Source: Chitinophaga pinensis (GTDB lineage Bacteria; Bacteroidota; Bacteroidia; Chitinophagales; Chitinophagaceae). Taken from it: a stretch of DNA of 14,636 nt. Every line of letters starts with the position of its first letter. Position 1 is the first letter of the stretch. The notes under the pieces are model-generated. The model ran no database searches and was not told the DNA's origin. It saw nothing but the letters and a program-made list of their open reading frames with translations. Position numbers and translations under genes: made by a program. The stretch covers positions 1-14,636 of the forward strand of contig CALPKD020000005.1 in assembly GCA_943324055.2 (NCBI GenBank), in the 5' to 3' direction. Of the stretch, positions 1-8,529 are shown in pieces.

Positions 1-125
1 AAACTTTGATCAATCGTTTTAAACGCGTTCAAAATTTCGCTAGATACATTTAATGCCAAAAGCGCTGTCAACACGATGTACATGATGTTGACCATTTTCT
101 GCCTCGGCTCTGCTGGTAATGACAT
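1..125 (-). CDS. gldM: GldM, N-terminal fragment (gliding motility / type IX secretion motor subunit)
   Basis: The first 41 codons of a gene that runs off the left edge. The translation starts MSLPAEPRQKMVNIMY and continues into one hydrophobic helix (about residues 12-28) followed by NVSSEILNAF. This closely matches the conserved GldM start, a short cytoplasmic tail, a single transmembrane helix and then the periplasmic part. In the family, GldM dimers sit in a GldL ring and carry the motor's motion across the periplasm to the outer-membrane GldK/GldN ring. The gene follows gldL after 42 bases on the same strand, the usual gldKLM order, so it is probably cotranscribed. The ATG at 125 is the only start that keeps the conserved N-terminus. 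The identification is firm despite the short fragment; nothing can be said about the periplasmic domains. Confidence 0.93.
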   Translation of the reverse strand, partial: MSLPAEPRQKMVNIMYIVLTALLALNVSSEILNAFKTIDQS

Positions 126-167
126 GTATACTAGATTTTAATAAGTTAATAATTGGATGAAAATGAA

Positions 168-860
168 TTAGCGACCTTGCATAGCAGTGATCATATTGCC
201 ATACACTTTGTTTAATTGAGTTAAGTTGTCAGCCAATAAAGCAATTTGCTCTTTTGCTCTCACTGCATCAGCAGCAGAACTAGACATAGCAGCAGAAGCT
301 TCATTCAACTTACTGTAATATTGATTCATTGATTCCAAAGATTTACTCATTGTTTGAAATTGTGCATTCAAATCCTTTACTCCCTCAGTAGCAACTGAAA
401 AACTGCCTAAGTTCGTTGCCACTCCTGTCACTACGTCCTTAATCGTTCCCAACGAAGCAGCAGCAGAAGCTGTATTGTGTGTAAAATCCTTACTTGCTTT
501 AGACATGTCCGCTAAATCGCCTAAATACATTGCTGTATCATTTAAGCGCTGGAAGCTTGTACTTAATTTTTCAAAAGCAGCACCATCTAGTTTTGCGGCT
601 TCTAAATAGGTAATGATTTCTCCAGTTGCTCCATGTGTAGGTCCCGCATGTGTAGCATCTCCTACAGTTGTTTCAGGAGGTGGTAAAAACGCATAAATTA
701 CAAAGATCACAGCTTCAGTAACGAAACCAGCAATAAGCGCATAATCTGCCCAAGAAAGGTGAAGTATTTTTGCAAGCGTTGCAATGATTACAACTGCAGC
801 ACCCAATGAGAAAACTACGTTTACAATTTTATTGGTTTTTGGAGAAATAGAATTTGCCAT
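168..860 (-). CDS. gldL: GldL, inner-membrane proton channel of the gliding/T9SS motor
   Basis: A 230-residue protein with two N-terminal transmembrane helices (about 12-33 and 39-58) and a long cytoplasmic helical tail (about 80-230) rich in Ala, Ser and Leu. GldL with GldM forms the proton-motive-force-driven rotary motor of the type IX secretion system. The helix 1 sequence GAAVVIIATLAKILH and the helix 2 sequence TEAVIFVIYAF are family signatures. Lys31, His34 and Glu49 match the polar intramembrane residues described for the Flavobacterium johnsoniae protein (Lys27, His30, Glu49, recalled from memory). The Tyr13 and Glu59 equivalents seem to be Phe17 and Leu59 here. The gene is 38 bases after gldK and 42 before gldM. 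The ATG at 860 gives the expected N-terminus. The length is within the family's usual range. Confidence 0.94.
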   Translation of the reverse strand: MANSISPKTNKIVNVVFSLGAAVVIIATLAKILHLSWADYALIAGFVTEAVIFVIYAFLPPPETTVGDATHAGPTHGATGEIITYLEAAKLDGAAFEKLSTSFQRLNDTAMYLGDLADMSKASKDFTHNTASAAASLGTIKDVVTGVATNLGSFSVATEGVKDLNAQFQTMSKSLESMNQYYSKLNEASAAMSSSAADAVRAKEQIALLADNLTQLNKVYGNMITAMQGR

Positions 861-898
861 CTTGGAAATTTAAAAGATTAAAATAAAATGAATAAATA

Positions 899-2194
899 TT
901 AATACGTTGTTCTTGGTGCCATTGATAACACACATCTAAATCCAATATAAGATTTAGCCGTGTCTTGGTATTCGTAGTTTCTTGTACTTACTTGACAATT
1001 GTATGCAATGTCTTTCCAAGATCCCCCTCTGATTACCTTACGTTTCATCAAAATTGGATCATCGTCTTTTGCATTGTATTGTACATCTGGGCTAAAGTCC
1101 CCTACAAAATTATACCCTCCTTCGTAATAAACAGAACTCGTCCATTCTGCAACGTTCCCTGCCATATCAAAGAGTTTAAAACCATTTTCGTTAAACGTTT
1201 TTATTTTAGTGGTGTAGATATTATCGTTCTTGCTATCCCCTCCAAAATAATCACCACGACCTGGCTTGAAATTAGCTAACAAGCGGCCTTCTTTTGTTTT
1301 TGTATAAGGAGATCCCCAAGGAAACATCGCATTCACTTTTGAATTACCTCTTGCCGCATATTCCCACTCCGCTTCGGTTGGTAAACGATAAATGCCATCA
1401 ATTTTTTGATCTGCCTTACCTGGCTTACCATTGTAATAATCACTATTATTGGTTCTCCAATGACAAAAAGCCACGGCTTGTTTCCAAGTCACCCCTACTA
1501 CAGGATATTCATTATACGAAGGATGAGAGAAATATAAACGGGTTAATGGTTCGTTGTAAGAATAAGAGAAATCACGCATCCACACCAAGCTGTCAGGATA
1601 TACGGGTTGTGTTTGTGTAACCAAAAAATTGCTTAATGGTTGCTCTAGCCCTTTTGACGCTTTGGCTGCTGCCTTTAAATCCACGTAAGAATATCTATAA
1701 ATTAATTTGGTTGGATCAATTTCGATTCTTCCTTGAATCCGATTGTCAGGACTTAATAACAATTCATTTAATTTTTCTAAAACAGCTTTACTATTCTGAT
1801 TAATTTTTAATGCTTTATTCCAATCTACTTTTAAAGTGTCTTCGGTTTGATTAATTCCACCGCCATAAATCGCCATAAATTTTAGAGAATCACTTACATA
1901 TCTCACAAAGCGTCTATACTGCTCATTGGTGATCTCCGCCCTATCCATCCAGAACCCGTTCACAGAAACTAGCTTTTTACGATTCACCATCGCCATATCA
2001 ATTTGCTCATCGCTTGCGCCCATGTAAAAAGATCCCCCTGGAATGTTCACAGTTTGAGGGTCTTGCTTGAACCTATTTGGTTTCGCCTTTTTGTTGGACT
2101 CAAATGCAAAAAACACTAAAGTGCTTAACAATAAAGCGGTGACCGCTAATGGGAATTTCAATGGCTTATTTTTAAAACTTTTAATCATATTCAT
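899..2194 (-). CDS. gldK: GldK, FGE/sulfatase-modifying-factor-fold component of the T9SS ring
   Basis: A 431-residue protein with a formylglycine-generating-enzyme-like fold, a structural rather than catalytic use of that fold in the Gld family. The domain starts near residue 48 (VNIPGGSFYMGAS). It continues through FWMDRAEITNEQYRRFV (81-97), YPVVGVTWKQAVAFCHWR (230-247), YRLPTEAEWEYAARG (269-283), GNVAEWT (346-352) and IRGGSWKD (388-395), and ends at GFRCV (418-422). GldK with GldN builds the large periplasmic ring linked to the outer membrane. It is followed by gldL and gldM. The known GldK is a lipoprotein, but this N-terminus has a hydrophobic stretch (residues about 12-31) with no cysteine, so no lipobox is visible. 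The start at 2194 follows 142 noncoding bases; Met3 is a possible alternative. A GldJ-like paralogue is less likely given the gldKLM order. Confidence 0.9.
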   Translation of the reverse strand: MNMIKSFKNKPLKFPLAVTALLLSTLVFFAFESNKKAKPNRFKQDPQTVNIPGGSFYMGASDEQIDMAMVNRKKLVSVNGFWMDRAEITNEQYRRFVRYVSDSLKFMAIYGGGINQTEDTLKVDWNKALKINQNSKAVLEKLNELLLSPDNRIQGRIEIDPTKLIYRYSYVDLKAAAKASKGLEQPLSNFLVTQTQPVYPDSLVWMRDFSYSYNEPLTRLYFSHPSYNEYPVVGVTWKQAVAFCHWRTNNSDYYNGKPGKADQKIDGIYRLPTEAEWEYAARGNSKVNAMFPWGSPYTKTKEGRLLANFKPGRGDYFGGDSKNDNIYTTKIKTFNENGFKLFDMAGNVAEWTSSVYYEGGYNFVGDFSPDVQYNAKDDDPILMKRKVIRGGSWKDIAYNCQVSTRNYEYQDTAKSYIGFRCVLSMAPRTTY

Positions 2195-2336
2195 TATTTA
2201 AACCGAGTGCTTGAATGTATTAGGTCGATTTTTGTTTCTATGTTACTTAAGAGGATGCAATAAAAATCTACTCCTTCGGTCCCGAAAGCCTTGATTTTCA
2301 TATCCTTTTAAGATTTGCAAATTAATACAATAGTTG

Positions 2337-4364
2337 TTAGAATAAAGCTAAAAAATCGGACAGATTAGAGGCGGGCGTAGAACAATGTTGATTTTTGCAT
2401 ACAAAGTATTGATTATCAATACCTTGCTTACCCTTCGTTATTGGAATTGAGGCTAAAGTTTTTGGTAGGAAAAGCATAATTCTATTAGGCATGAATAGAT
2501 TAACGATAGAATAGATGCTATTTTGAACCGAAGGACCAATTCCGACCAATTCGATTCCTCCTACAGCATGGGTATAAAAGGCCTGCCCCCAGTATCCAAA
2601 GGATAGGGGATATTGAAGCAATAACTTTCTCATCGCGCGAACCATTTGTTCAGATTGCACTATCCAATCCCCTTGCTCAAAGACGGTTCCTAAATAAAAT
2701 AAGGCAGCTGACATCATCGCATTTCCACTTGGTTGCGCCCCATCGTAATTTTCTTTTTTTCTTACAATTACGTCCTTTTGATAATCAGCGGTGTAATAAA
2801 AAAATGTGTGCTCGTCATCCACAAAATGAACCTGCACATATGCTGTCCATTTTTTTGCCTTCAATAAATATTGAGCGTCTCCTGTAATTTCTTGTAATTG
2901 AATATATGCCTGAATCAAGGTTGCATAATCTTCTAAAAAGGCAAAAGATTTTTTTACTCCTTTGGTATTTGTATGATAAAAATAATTTTCTTCGGCATTA
3001 AATAATTCAGACTCTATCCAATGCATCGTATCAATAGCTTGTTGCCTATAAGCTTCCATACCCAATGCTGCAAAGGATTTACACAATGCAATGATCATTA
3101 AATTATTCCAAGATAAAATCACTTTGTAGTCTAATGCAGGACGTATTTTTTTTGATCTTGCTTCAAATAATATTTTTCGAGCAGCTAAAAAAGCTTCGGT
3201 TTGACCAGCCTCCAATGACTGCTGCGTCCATAAAATATTAGTATGTTCCCAATTTCCCTCGGGCACAATTTGATAATAATTACAAAAAGATTCAAAAGTA
3301 TTCGGATCAATCAATGCTTGTATTTCGTCAAATCCCCAAGTATAAAATTTACCTTCCACCCCTTCACTATCTGCGTCCAATGCAGCATAAAAAGCACCCG
3401 ATTCATTAGACAACTCCTTATTTAAAAATTGAATTGTGCCTTGTATTACGTGCTTATATTTATCGGCTTTGGTAACCTGGTAGGCTTCCGAAATAACTGT
3501 TAATAATAGGGCATTATCATACAACATTTTTTCAAAATGTGGTGCCTGCCACTGGGCATCTGTGCTGTATCTCGAAAAACCACCTCCCAAATGATCATAG
3601 ATTCCACCTTGCATCATTTTGTCCAATGAAAAAAGTGCTTGTGCTAGGGAAAGTTCATCCCCATTTAAGTGATGATTGCGCAGCAATAACTGTATTGAAA
3701 AAGTTTGGGGGAACTTAGGTGCTTTACCAAAACCACCCCAATCCATATCTGCTTGTTGTAAAATTCTTTGTGCAATTAAGGCAACTTCCTCTTTCGTTGC
3801 CAAAGGTATTGTTGATGGATCTATTTGTAAAGTGGCAGCTGCATTAATATTGGATTGCACTAAATGATTGGTTAATTGCTCCCCTTGCTGAATCAATTTT
3901 TCTCTATTCCCTTTAAAGGCCTCCTCCACCCCTTTTAACACATCCATCCAAGAAGCTCTTTGTGGTAATGTTTTAGGAGGGAAATAAGTGCCACCATAAA
4001 ATGGTTTCCCATCAGGAAGTAAAAAAATATTTAAAGGCCATCCACCTGATCCAGTCATTGCCTGAAGCGCATCCATATAGGTGTGATCCACATCGGGCCT
4101 TTCCTCTCTATCTACTTTTACATTTATGAAATGGGCATTCATGTATTCCGCGACAGATTCAGATTCGAAACTTTCTCTCTCCATCACATGACACCAATGG
4201 CAGGCAGCATAGCCGATACTTAATAAAATAGGCTTTTGCTCACTTAGAGCTTTCTCAAAAATAGACGTGGACCATGGCATCCAATTCACTGGATTGTGCG
4301 CATGTTGTAATAAATAAGGACTGGTCTCGTTAATGAGGCCATTTGTAAATTTGTGTGCATTCAT
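2337..4364 (-). CDS. YyaL/SSP411-family thioredoxin-fold protein (DUF255) with a six-hairpin glycosidase-like domain
   Basis: A 675-residue protein from the chosen start. The first 170 residues are a thioredoxin-like DUF255 domain with the family hallmarks [14 protein letters not shown] (15-28), [11 protein letters not shown] (51-61, with a CHWC redox-type motif at 55-58), DREERPDVD (85-93) and [15 protein letters not shown] (106-119). The rest resembles an (alpha/alpha)6 barrel of the N-acylglucosamine epimerase/glycosidase type, with [15 protein letters not shown] and [10 protein letters not shown] motifs. Relatives run from bacteria to the mammalian spermatogenesis protein SPATA20. Their biochemical function is unsettled, so none is assigned. 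An ATG at 4406 would add 14 residues (MLSKAKRNK...) and overlap hemD by 26 bases. I prefer the ATG at 4364 because family members start just before the SPYLLQHA motif and it lies 16 bases after the hemD stop. Confidence 0.9.
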   Translation of the reverse strand: MNAHKFTNGLINETSPYLLQHAHNPVNWMPWSTSIFEKALSEQKPILLSIGYAACHWCHVMERESFESESVAEYMNAHFINVKVDREERPDVDHTYMDALQAMTGSGGWPLNIFLLPDGKPFYGGTYFPPKTLPQRASWMDVLKGVEEAFKGNREKLIQQGEQLTNHLVQSNINAAATLQIDPSTIPLATKEEVALIAQRILQQADMDWGGFGKAPKFPQTFSIQLLLRNHHLNGDELSLAQALFSLDKMMQGGIYDHLGGGFSRYSTDAQWQAPHFEKMLYDNALLLTVISEAYQVTKADKYKHVIQGTIQFLNKELSNESGAFYAALDADSEGVEGKFYTWGFDEIQALIDPNTFESFCNYYQIVPEGNWEHTNILWTQQSLEAGQTEAFLAARKILFEARSKKIRPALDYKVILSWNNLMIIALCKSFAALGMEAYRQQAIDTMHWIESELFNAEENYFYHTNTKGVKKSFAFLEDYATLIQAYIQLQEITGDAQYLLKAKKWTAYVQVHFVDDEHTFFYYTADYQKDVIVRKKENYDGAQPSGNAMMSAALFYLGTVFEQGDWIVQSEQMVRAMRKLLLQYPLSFGYWGQAFYTHAVGGIELVGIGPSVQNSIYSIVNLFMPNRIMLFLPKTLASIPITKGKQGIDNQYFVCKNQHCSTPASNLSDFLALF

Positions 4365-4380
4365 TTGAATGCAATTTAAC

Positions 4381-5184
4381 TTATTTCTTTTTGCTTTGGA
4401 TAGCAAGTAATTGATCTAATCCGGCCATCATACTCGGTGTTTGCGGACTAGGAATTTTAATATGTAATTCAAGCCCTGCATCTTCTACCGCCTTGCAAGT
4501 ATTGGATCCAAATGCACAAATGGACGTGCCATTTTGAACAAAACTAGGCTGGTTCTCGTACAAACTCTTCAGTCCACTGGGCGTAAACAAACAAATAACA
4601 TCAAACTTATTTTCGGTTAATACCGATTTTATATCACTGCTTACTGAACGGTACATATACCCTAAATCAAAATTACATCCATGGTCTTTTAACCAATTTA
4701 CGATTTCATTATCCTGTTGGTTTTCACTACAAACATATAAGAAACGTTCATTGCTTTTATGCTTATTTAAAACATCAAATAGTTTTTTATTACTACCGTC
4801 CGCCCCAAAAAACACCTTGCGCTTACGATACATGATAAACTTTTGTAAGTACAATGCCACAGACTCTGTAATACAAAAATATTTCGTATCCTGATTGATA
4901 CTTACTTTTAATTCGTCGCAGGTTCTAAAAAAATGATCAATCGCATTTTTACTTGTAAAAATGACTGCACTATAGGCTGCAATATCTATTTTGTCTTTTC
5001 TAAAATCCTTTGCACCAATTGCTTCTAGATGTATAAATGGATGAAAGTGTAATTCCACGTTGTACTTTCTTGCAATATCAAAATAGGGCGACTTTTCACT
5101 TTCCGGCTTAGCCTGTGAAATAAGGATTTTTTTAATAGGCTTAGGGGCAACTGTCTTTTTTGCTACACTCATTTCTTTCGCCAT
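4381..5184 (-). CDS. hemD: Uroporphyrinogen-III synthase (HemD family)
   Basis: A 267-residue protein from the chosen start, soluble, with the two-lobed HemD layout. Recognisable stretches are [19 protein letters not shown] (near 18), [11 protein letters not shown] (near 76), an inter-lobe segment with [15 protein letters not shown], and a second lobe ending in [14 protein letters not shown] and [22 protein letters not shown]. The enzyme closes hydroxymethylbilane to uroporphyrinogen III, the last precursor shared by heme, siroheme and cobalamin. The sequence is the Bacteroidota form, which diverges strongly from enterobacterial HemD but keeps the S/T-S/P-N/G pattern in both lobes. An upstream ATG at 5232 would overlap the preceding gene by 32 bases. 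The ATG at 5184 leaves a 16-base gap and starts [10 protein letters not shown]; the ATG at 5172 is also possible. It is cotranscribed with the DUF4271 gene upstream and the thioredoxin-fold gene downstream. Confidence 0.87.
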   Translation of the reverse strand: MAKEMSVAKKTVAPKPIKKILISQAKPESEKSPYFDIARKYNVELHFHPFIHLEAIGAKDFRKDKIDIAAYSAVIFTSKNAIDHFFRTCDELKVSINQDTKYFCITESVALYLQKFIMYRKRKVFFGADGSNKKLFDVLNKHKSNERFLYVCSENQQDNEIVNWLKDHGCNFDLGYMYRSVSSDIKSVLTENKFDVICLFTPSGLKSLYENQPSFVQNGTSICAFGSNTCKAVEDAGLELHIKIPSPQTPSMMAGLDQLLAIQSKKK

Positions 5185-5200
5185 TTTACACTTTTCTGCA

Positions 5201-6217
5201 TTAATAAGTTCCGCCAAAATATTGTACAACAAACTTATACAAAATTAACAGGGGCAATATTTCGAAAGCACAAAGGTATAGAAAAAAATGAAAGGAAGAT
5301 ATATGTAATTTATTCCTAACAGATGTTAAGGAAAACAGGTATCGATACAAAATTAACAGGACCGTTAAGCCAGCAGCACCGCCAATAGCAGCGTTATGAA
5401 AGAGGGGCTTTGCAAAGGCCAATAATAGTATAAAAGGCAATAATAAGATACCTAGCACCTTGTTAATCAAAAACACAATAAAAACATAGGTACTGACCAA
5501 TTCTCTAGTATTGAAGATATACCCTGCCAACTCTAAACAAATGTATTTCCCTAAATAAAGACAAGTAAAAAACAGGCTTACATACGCATATCCTTCCCAA
5601 AAAGAAATAGGCAATAAATGACGGTTAAAAATTAGCAACGTAGACAATAGAGCAAAGCTTAAAATAAAGCAAATATTCATAATCAATGAAGCAAAACTAT
5701 TTTGTAATAACTGCTCCCTATTCTGCATCATCCTTAATGAACTTTGACTAAACTGGCTAAATAATTTGGGAAAGTATTGAGGATAAAGATTATTTACAAA
5801 TCCATAGAGTAAAATCAAAAGTACGATTAAGTAAAATAAAAAATCTTTGTCAGGCAAAGAGAACCTTTGTTCAATTTTAAATATTACTTGATTTTCCTGG
5901 TTGTCCAAATTACATTTATAATATAATTTAAACGCATTTTTCTTTTGACTATAATAAACTTTATAATCCTTTAAAATATCAAAATTAGTATCTAGTTTAT
6001 TTGTATGCAACGATTGAATATACCACGCATCTGCAATTTGAAATGTTTTTGGCAGCACAGGAATGTACTGTATCATTAAGGTGTCCTGCTTGGCAGTACT
6101 ATCCATCCAGGCAGTTGCACTATCTATTTGTTTAGTGGTAGTATCTCTCTGACTGAATGAACTAAGTAGCATCAGACACCCTATCGCTATTAATCCGTTT
6201 TTTATAATTGATAACAT
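5201..6217 (-). CDS. DUF4271 integral membrane protein
   Basis: A 338-residue protein. It has an N-terminal hydrophobic signal (about residues 5-22, ending SSFSQ), then roughly 95 polar, extra-cytoplasmic residues. From about residue 125 there are five or six transmembrane helices, including FLFYLIVLLILLYGFV, ICFILSFALLSTLLIF, VFIVFLINKVLGILLLPFILLLAFA and a last one near the C-terminus. This layout and the position directly before hemD match the Bacteroidota DUF4271 family, whose function is not known. Its stop at 5201 is 16 bases before the chosen hemD start, so it is probably the first gene of a three-gene unit. A TAnnTTTG match (TATTTTTG, at 6224-6231 on this strand) lies only seven bases from the ATG. 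Transcription from it would give an almost leaderless mRNA, so that promoter is doubtful. Confidence 0.8.
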   Translation of the reverse strand: MLSIIKNGLIAIGCLMLLSSFSQRDTTTKQIDSATAWMDSTAKQDTLMIQYIPVLPKTFQIADAWYIQSLHTNKLDTNFDILKDYKVYYSQKKNAFKLYYKCNLDNQENQVIFKIEQRFSLPDKDFLFYLIVLLILLYGFVNNLYPQYFPKLFSQFSQSSLRMMQNREQLLQNSFASLIMNICFILSFALLSTLLIFNRHLLPISFWEGYAYVSLFFTCLYLGKYICLELAGYIFNTRELVSTYVFIVFLINKVLGILLLPFILLLAFAKPLFHNAAIGGAAGLTVLLILYRYLFSLTSVRNKLHISSFHFFLYLCAFEILPLLILYKFVVQYFGGTY

Positions 6218-6263
6218 CTAGCGCAAAAATAAGTATACTGATGCAGAATTAGTAACTAATAAC

Positions 6264-6271
6264 TAGCTTTG
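6264..6271 (+). promoter_or_regulatory. Candidate Bacteroidota promoter (-7 element) of hemW
   Basis: TAGCTTTG is a perfect match to the Bacteroidota -7 consensus TAnnTTTG and lies 16 bases before the hemW ATG. The -33 TTG is at best a weak ATG at 6241-6243. The element sits in the 70-base divergent gap between the DUF4271 gene and hemW, so a promoter is needed here on both strands. Confidence 0.5.
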
Positions 6272-6287
6272 TTGTTTAATCTTTACT

Positions 6288-7415
6288 ATGGCAGGCATTT
6301 ACATACATATTCCATTTTGCAAAAAAGCTTGTCACTATTGTAATTTTCATTTTTCAACCCAAACAAAATATATTGATGCGTTTGAGACTTCTATTATAAA
6401 GGAGATTACCCTACAGAAGACCTACTTAAGCGAGCCAATCGAAACCCTTTATTTTGGAGGGGGAACTCCGTCTTTATTAAGTACCGAAACCTTGTCAAGT
6501 ATTTATGCGCATATTCAACAAAACTTTGATTTGGCACCAGGCCTAGAATTTACCATCGAGGCAAATCCAGATGATATCAGTCTCGAAAAAGCACAAGCAT
6601 GGAAAGCCTTAGGAATCAATCGCTTGAGTATCGGCATCCAAAGCTTTCAACCACACTCCTTGGCATGGATGAATAGAGCACATACTGTAGAACAGTCGCA
6701 TGAAGCACTCAGTAATGCAAAAACAGCTGGTTTTGAAAACATGAGCACCGATTTAATCTATGGCACTCCTCATTTAAGTGACAATGATTTATTAGAAGAT
6801 ATCAAGTGGCTGAAACACTATAATATACCTCATATTTCATGTTACGCACTCACTGTCGAGGAAAAAACAGCACTGCATACCCTCATTGAAAAACAAAAAA
6901 TGGAAGGAGTGGACGCAGGCCACCAAGCAAGACATTTTGAAATTATTGTTAATGAATTGTCCAATAATGGTTTTGAACATTATGAAATTTCTAATTTCTC
7001 AAAGCCAGGATGGAGGAGTAAGCATAATAGCAATTATTGGAATGGCATCCCCTACTTAGGACTAGGACCATCGGCGCACTCCTATAATAAAATTTCAAGA
7101 CAATGGAATGTAGCCAATAACCAATTATATTTTCAATCCATTGCAAAAAACCAAGTGCCATTTGAATTAGAGCCTTTAGAAATAGTAACGCGTTATAATG
7201 AGTATATGATGATTGCTTTAAGGCAGATGGAAGGTTTTTCGACGCTGCATATTCAAACTGTATTTGGAACAAGTTACCTTGAGCATACGCTGAATGTAGC
7301 ATCGAATTTTATAAACGAGGGTAAACTAATTCAAACAGATCTAGGCTATACCCTTTCCAAGCAAGCTAAATTTTTCGCAGATGGAATTGCGAGTGACTTT
7401 TTTATAGTAGCCTAA
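6288..7415 (+). CDS. hemW: HemW, radical-SAM heme chaperone (coproporphyrinogen oxidase-like)
   Basis: A 375-residue radical-SAM protein. The iron-sulfur motif CX3CX2C is at residues 11, 15 and 18 (PFCKKACHYCNF), followed by LYFGGGTPSLL (SAM-binding GGE/GGTP region) and TIEANPDD, INRLSIGIQSFQP, STDLIYGTPHL and HISCYALTVEEKTAL. A HemN_C-type domain closes the protein (HEYMMIALRQ-like segment NEYMMIALRQMEGFS). There is a Phe two residues after the third Cys, where true HemN oxygen-independent oxidases have a fourth Cys. This points to HemW, which binds heme and passes it to apoproteins, rather than to the oxidase. It is transcribed divergently from the DUF4271-hemD unit and is convergent with gpsA, with only 22 bases between their stops. 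The length is normal for HemW. Confidence 0.92.
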   Translation: MAGIYIHIPFCKKACHYCNFHFSTQTKYIDAFETSIIKEITLQKTYLSEPIETLYFGGGTPSLLSTETLSSIYAHIQQNFDLAPGLEFTIEANPDDISLEKAQAWKALGINRLSIGIQSFQPHSLAWMNRAHTVEQSHEALSNAKTAGFENMSTDLIYGTPHLSDNDLLEDIKWLKHYNIPHISCYALTVEEKTALHTLIEKQKMEGVDAGHQARHFEIIVNELSNNGFEHYEISNFSKPGWRSKHNSNYWNGIPYLGLGPSAHSYNKISRQWNVANNQLYFQSIAKNQVPFELEPLEIVTRYNEYMMIALRQMEGFSTLHIQTVFGTSYLEHTLNVASNFINEGKLIQTDLGYTLSKQAKFFADGIASDFFIVA

Positions 7416-7437
7416 AAGGGCGGTTCGACACCTAAAT

Positions 7438-8442
7438 TTACACTAGTATTTTTTCAATTTCTTTAAAGGCTAATTCAGGGGAACGTCCTTCCCATAAAAT
7501 TTTATAGATGGCTGTTATAATTGGTAATTTCAATTCAAGCTGCTCATTGATTTCCTTAATACACTTACTAGCATTATATCCCTCGGCCACCATATTTAAT
7601 TCAAGCTCGGCAGCACGAACCGAATAACCCTTACCAATCATATTGCCAAAGGTTCTATTCCGGCTGTGTAATGAATAACAAGTCACTAATAAGTCTCCTA
7701 AATAAACCGACGCAGAATAATTAACCGCATCACAATCCTTATGACTTTTCTCCATAATCCCCTTTAGCAAAACCTTCATCTCGCTTGCCGCATTGGCTAT
7801 AAAAACACTTAAAAAATTATCTCCATATTCTAATCCGTGCGCAATCCCAGCGCCCAATGCATAAATATTTTTAGCCACCCCTGCATACTGAACCCCTAGC
7901 ACATCATTATTCACTATCGTATTAATATATTCTGATTTAAAGCAAGCAGCGATTTCGGCAGTCGGTTCCGGGTCTACTCCAGAAAAAGTCAAATAAGACA
8001 ATTGTTCTGCAGCTACTTCTTCTGCATGACATGGGCCTAATAACGTAAAATATTGTTCGATAGGAAACTGATGCTGTTGTACTAAATAGTCATTCAATAA
8101 GATATTGTAATTCGGCATCACCCCTTTTACAGCTGATACTATTTTTTTATTGCAAAGCAACTCACTGTCAAGTCCTTTTAAGGAAGCCTCAATATGTATA
8201 GATGGGACTGCGATTATTATAATGTCCGAATGCTCCACCACTTCCTTCACTTCTTCAGAAAAATGAATCTTATTTACATCAAAATAGGCGTTTCTTAAAT
8301 AATGTGGATTGTGATGTCGCTTCACAAAATAATCTATATTGGCCGGTTGACGAAACCACCACCAGATATTATGTCCATTGTCCGTAACAATCTTAGCAAT
8401 GGCTGTTGCCCAACTTCCGCTTCCTATAAGACCTATTCGCAT
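7438..8442 (-). CDS. gpsA: NAD(P)H-dependent glycerol-3-phosphate dehydrogenase
   Basis: A 334-residue cytosolic enzyme that reduces dihydroxyacetone phosphate to sn-glycerol 3-phosphate, the backbone for phospholipids. The dinucleotide-binding motif is at the very start (RIGLIGSGSWATAIA, glycines 4, 7 and 9). It is followed by IIIAVPS, SAVKGV with a conserved Lys, LLGPCHAEEVA, and the substrate-site Lys in GVAKNIYALGAGIAHG. RNRTFGNMIGKGYS and VAEGYNASKCI complete the family signatures. The frame is open upstream to an ATG at 8490, but that start would begin inside a terminator hairpin (8478-8510). The ATG at 8442 places the glycine-rich loop correctly and lies 14 bases after a good -7 element. 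I therefore use 8442. It is monocistronic by layout, between the terminator upstream and the convergent hemW. Confidence 0.95.
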   Translation of the reverse strand: MRIGLIGSGSWATAIAKIVTDNGHNIWWWFRQPANIDYFVKRHHNPHYLRNAYFDVNKIHFSEEVKEVVEHSDIIIIAVPSIHIEASLKGLDSELLCNKKIVSAVKGVMPNYNILLNDYLVQQHQFPIEQYFTLLGPCHAEEVAAEQLSYLTFSGVDPEPTAEIAACFKSEYINTIVNNDVLGVQYAGVAKNIYALGAGIAHGLEYGDNFLSVFIANAASEMKVLLKGIMEKSHKDCDAVNYSASVYLGDLLVTCYSLHSRNRTFGNMIGKGYSVRAAELELNMVAEGYNASKCIKEINEQLELKLPIITAIYKILWEGRSPELAFKEIEKILV

Positions 8443-8456
8443 ATACTCCGTTTTTA

Positions 8457-8464
8457 CAAACATA
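8457..8464 (-). promoter_or_regulatory. Candidate promoter (-7 element) of gpsA
   Basis: On the minus strand this reads TATGTTTG, a perfect TAnnTTTG match 14 bases before the preferred gpsA ATG. It lies just downstream, in the gpsA direction, of the terminator at 8478-8510. No clear TTG -33 box is seen, and the spacing would place that box inside the terminator stem. It supports the ATG at 8442. Confidence 0.5.
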
Positions 8465-8477
8465 CGAAACTCATAAA

Positions 8478-8510
8478 AAAAGGGGCACATTTTTTAAATG
8501 TGCCCCTTTT
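8478..8510 (-). terminator. Rho-independent terminator after the TolC-adaptor operon
   Basis: A perfect 15-bp inverted repeat (AAAAGGGGCACATTT with AAATGTGCCCCTTTT) around a three-base loop. In the minus direction the GC-rich part ends in a run of seven T, and the stem lies 20 bases after the stop of the adaptor gene. The flanking A/T runs could also let it work in the plus direction, but no plus-strand gene reads into it here except past the hemW/gpsA convergence. Confidence 0.9.
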
Positions 8511-8529
8511 AATGTGGTAACAGAAGCGA

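Noticed and set aside
965..1620. Open frames on the plus strand within gldK (965-1279 and 1294-1620)
   Set aside because: They lie antisense to a gene with clear family motifs; their translations show no recognisable domain.
2273..2288. Hairpin CTTTCG/CGAAGG downstream of the YyaL-type gene as a terminator
   Set aside because: Six pairs with a wobble and a tetraloop; the T-run begins several bases later. It is too weak to call in the 142-base gap before gldK.
6224..6231. TATTTTTG as the promoter of the DUF4271 gene
   Set aside because: A perfect -7 match, but only seven bases from the ATG and without a TTG -33 box; it would produce a nearly leaderless mRNA. Not listed as a separate feature.
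6991..7302. Minus-strand open frame inside hemW
   Set aside because: Antisense to the conserved HemW coding sequence, with no domain or promoter support.
7416..7437. Bidirectional terminator between hemW and gpsA
   Set aside because: The 22-base gap contains no inverted repeat of useful length and no T-run.
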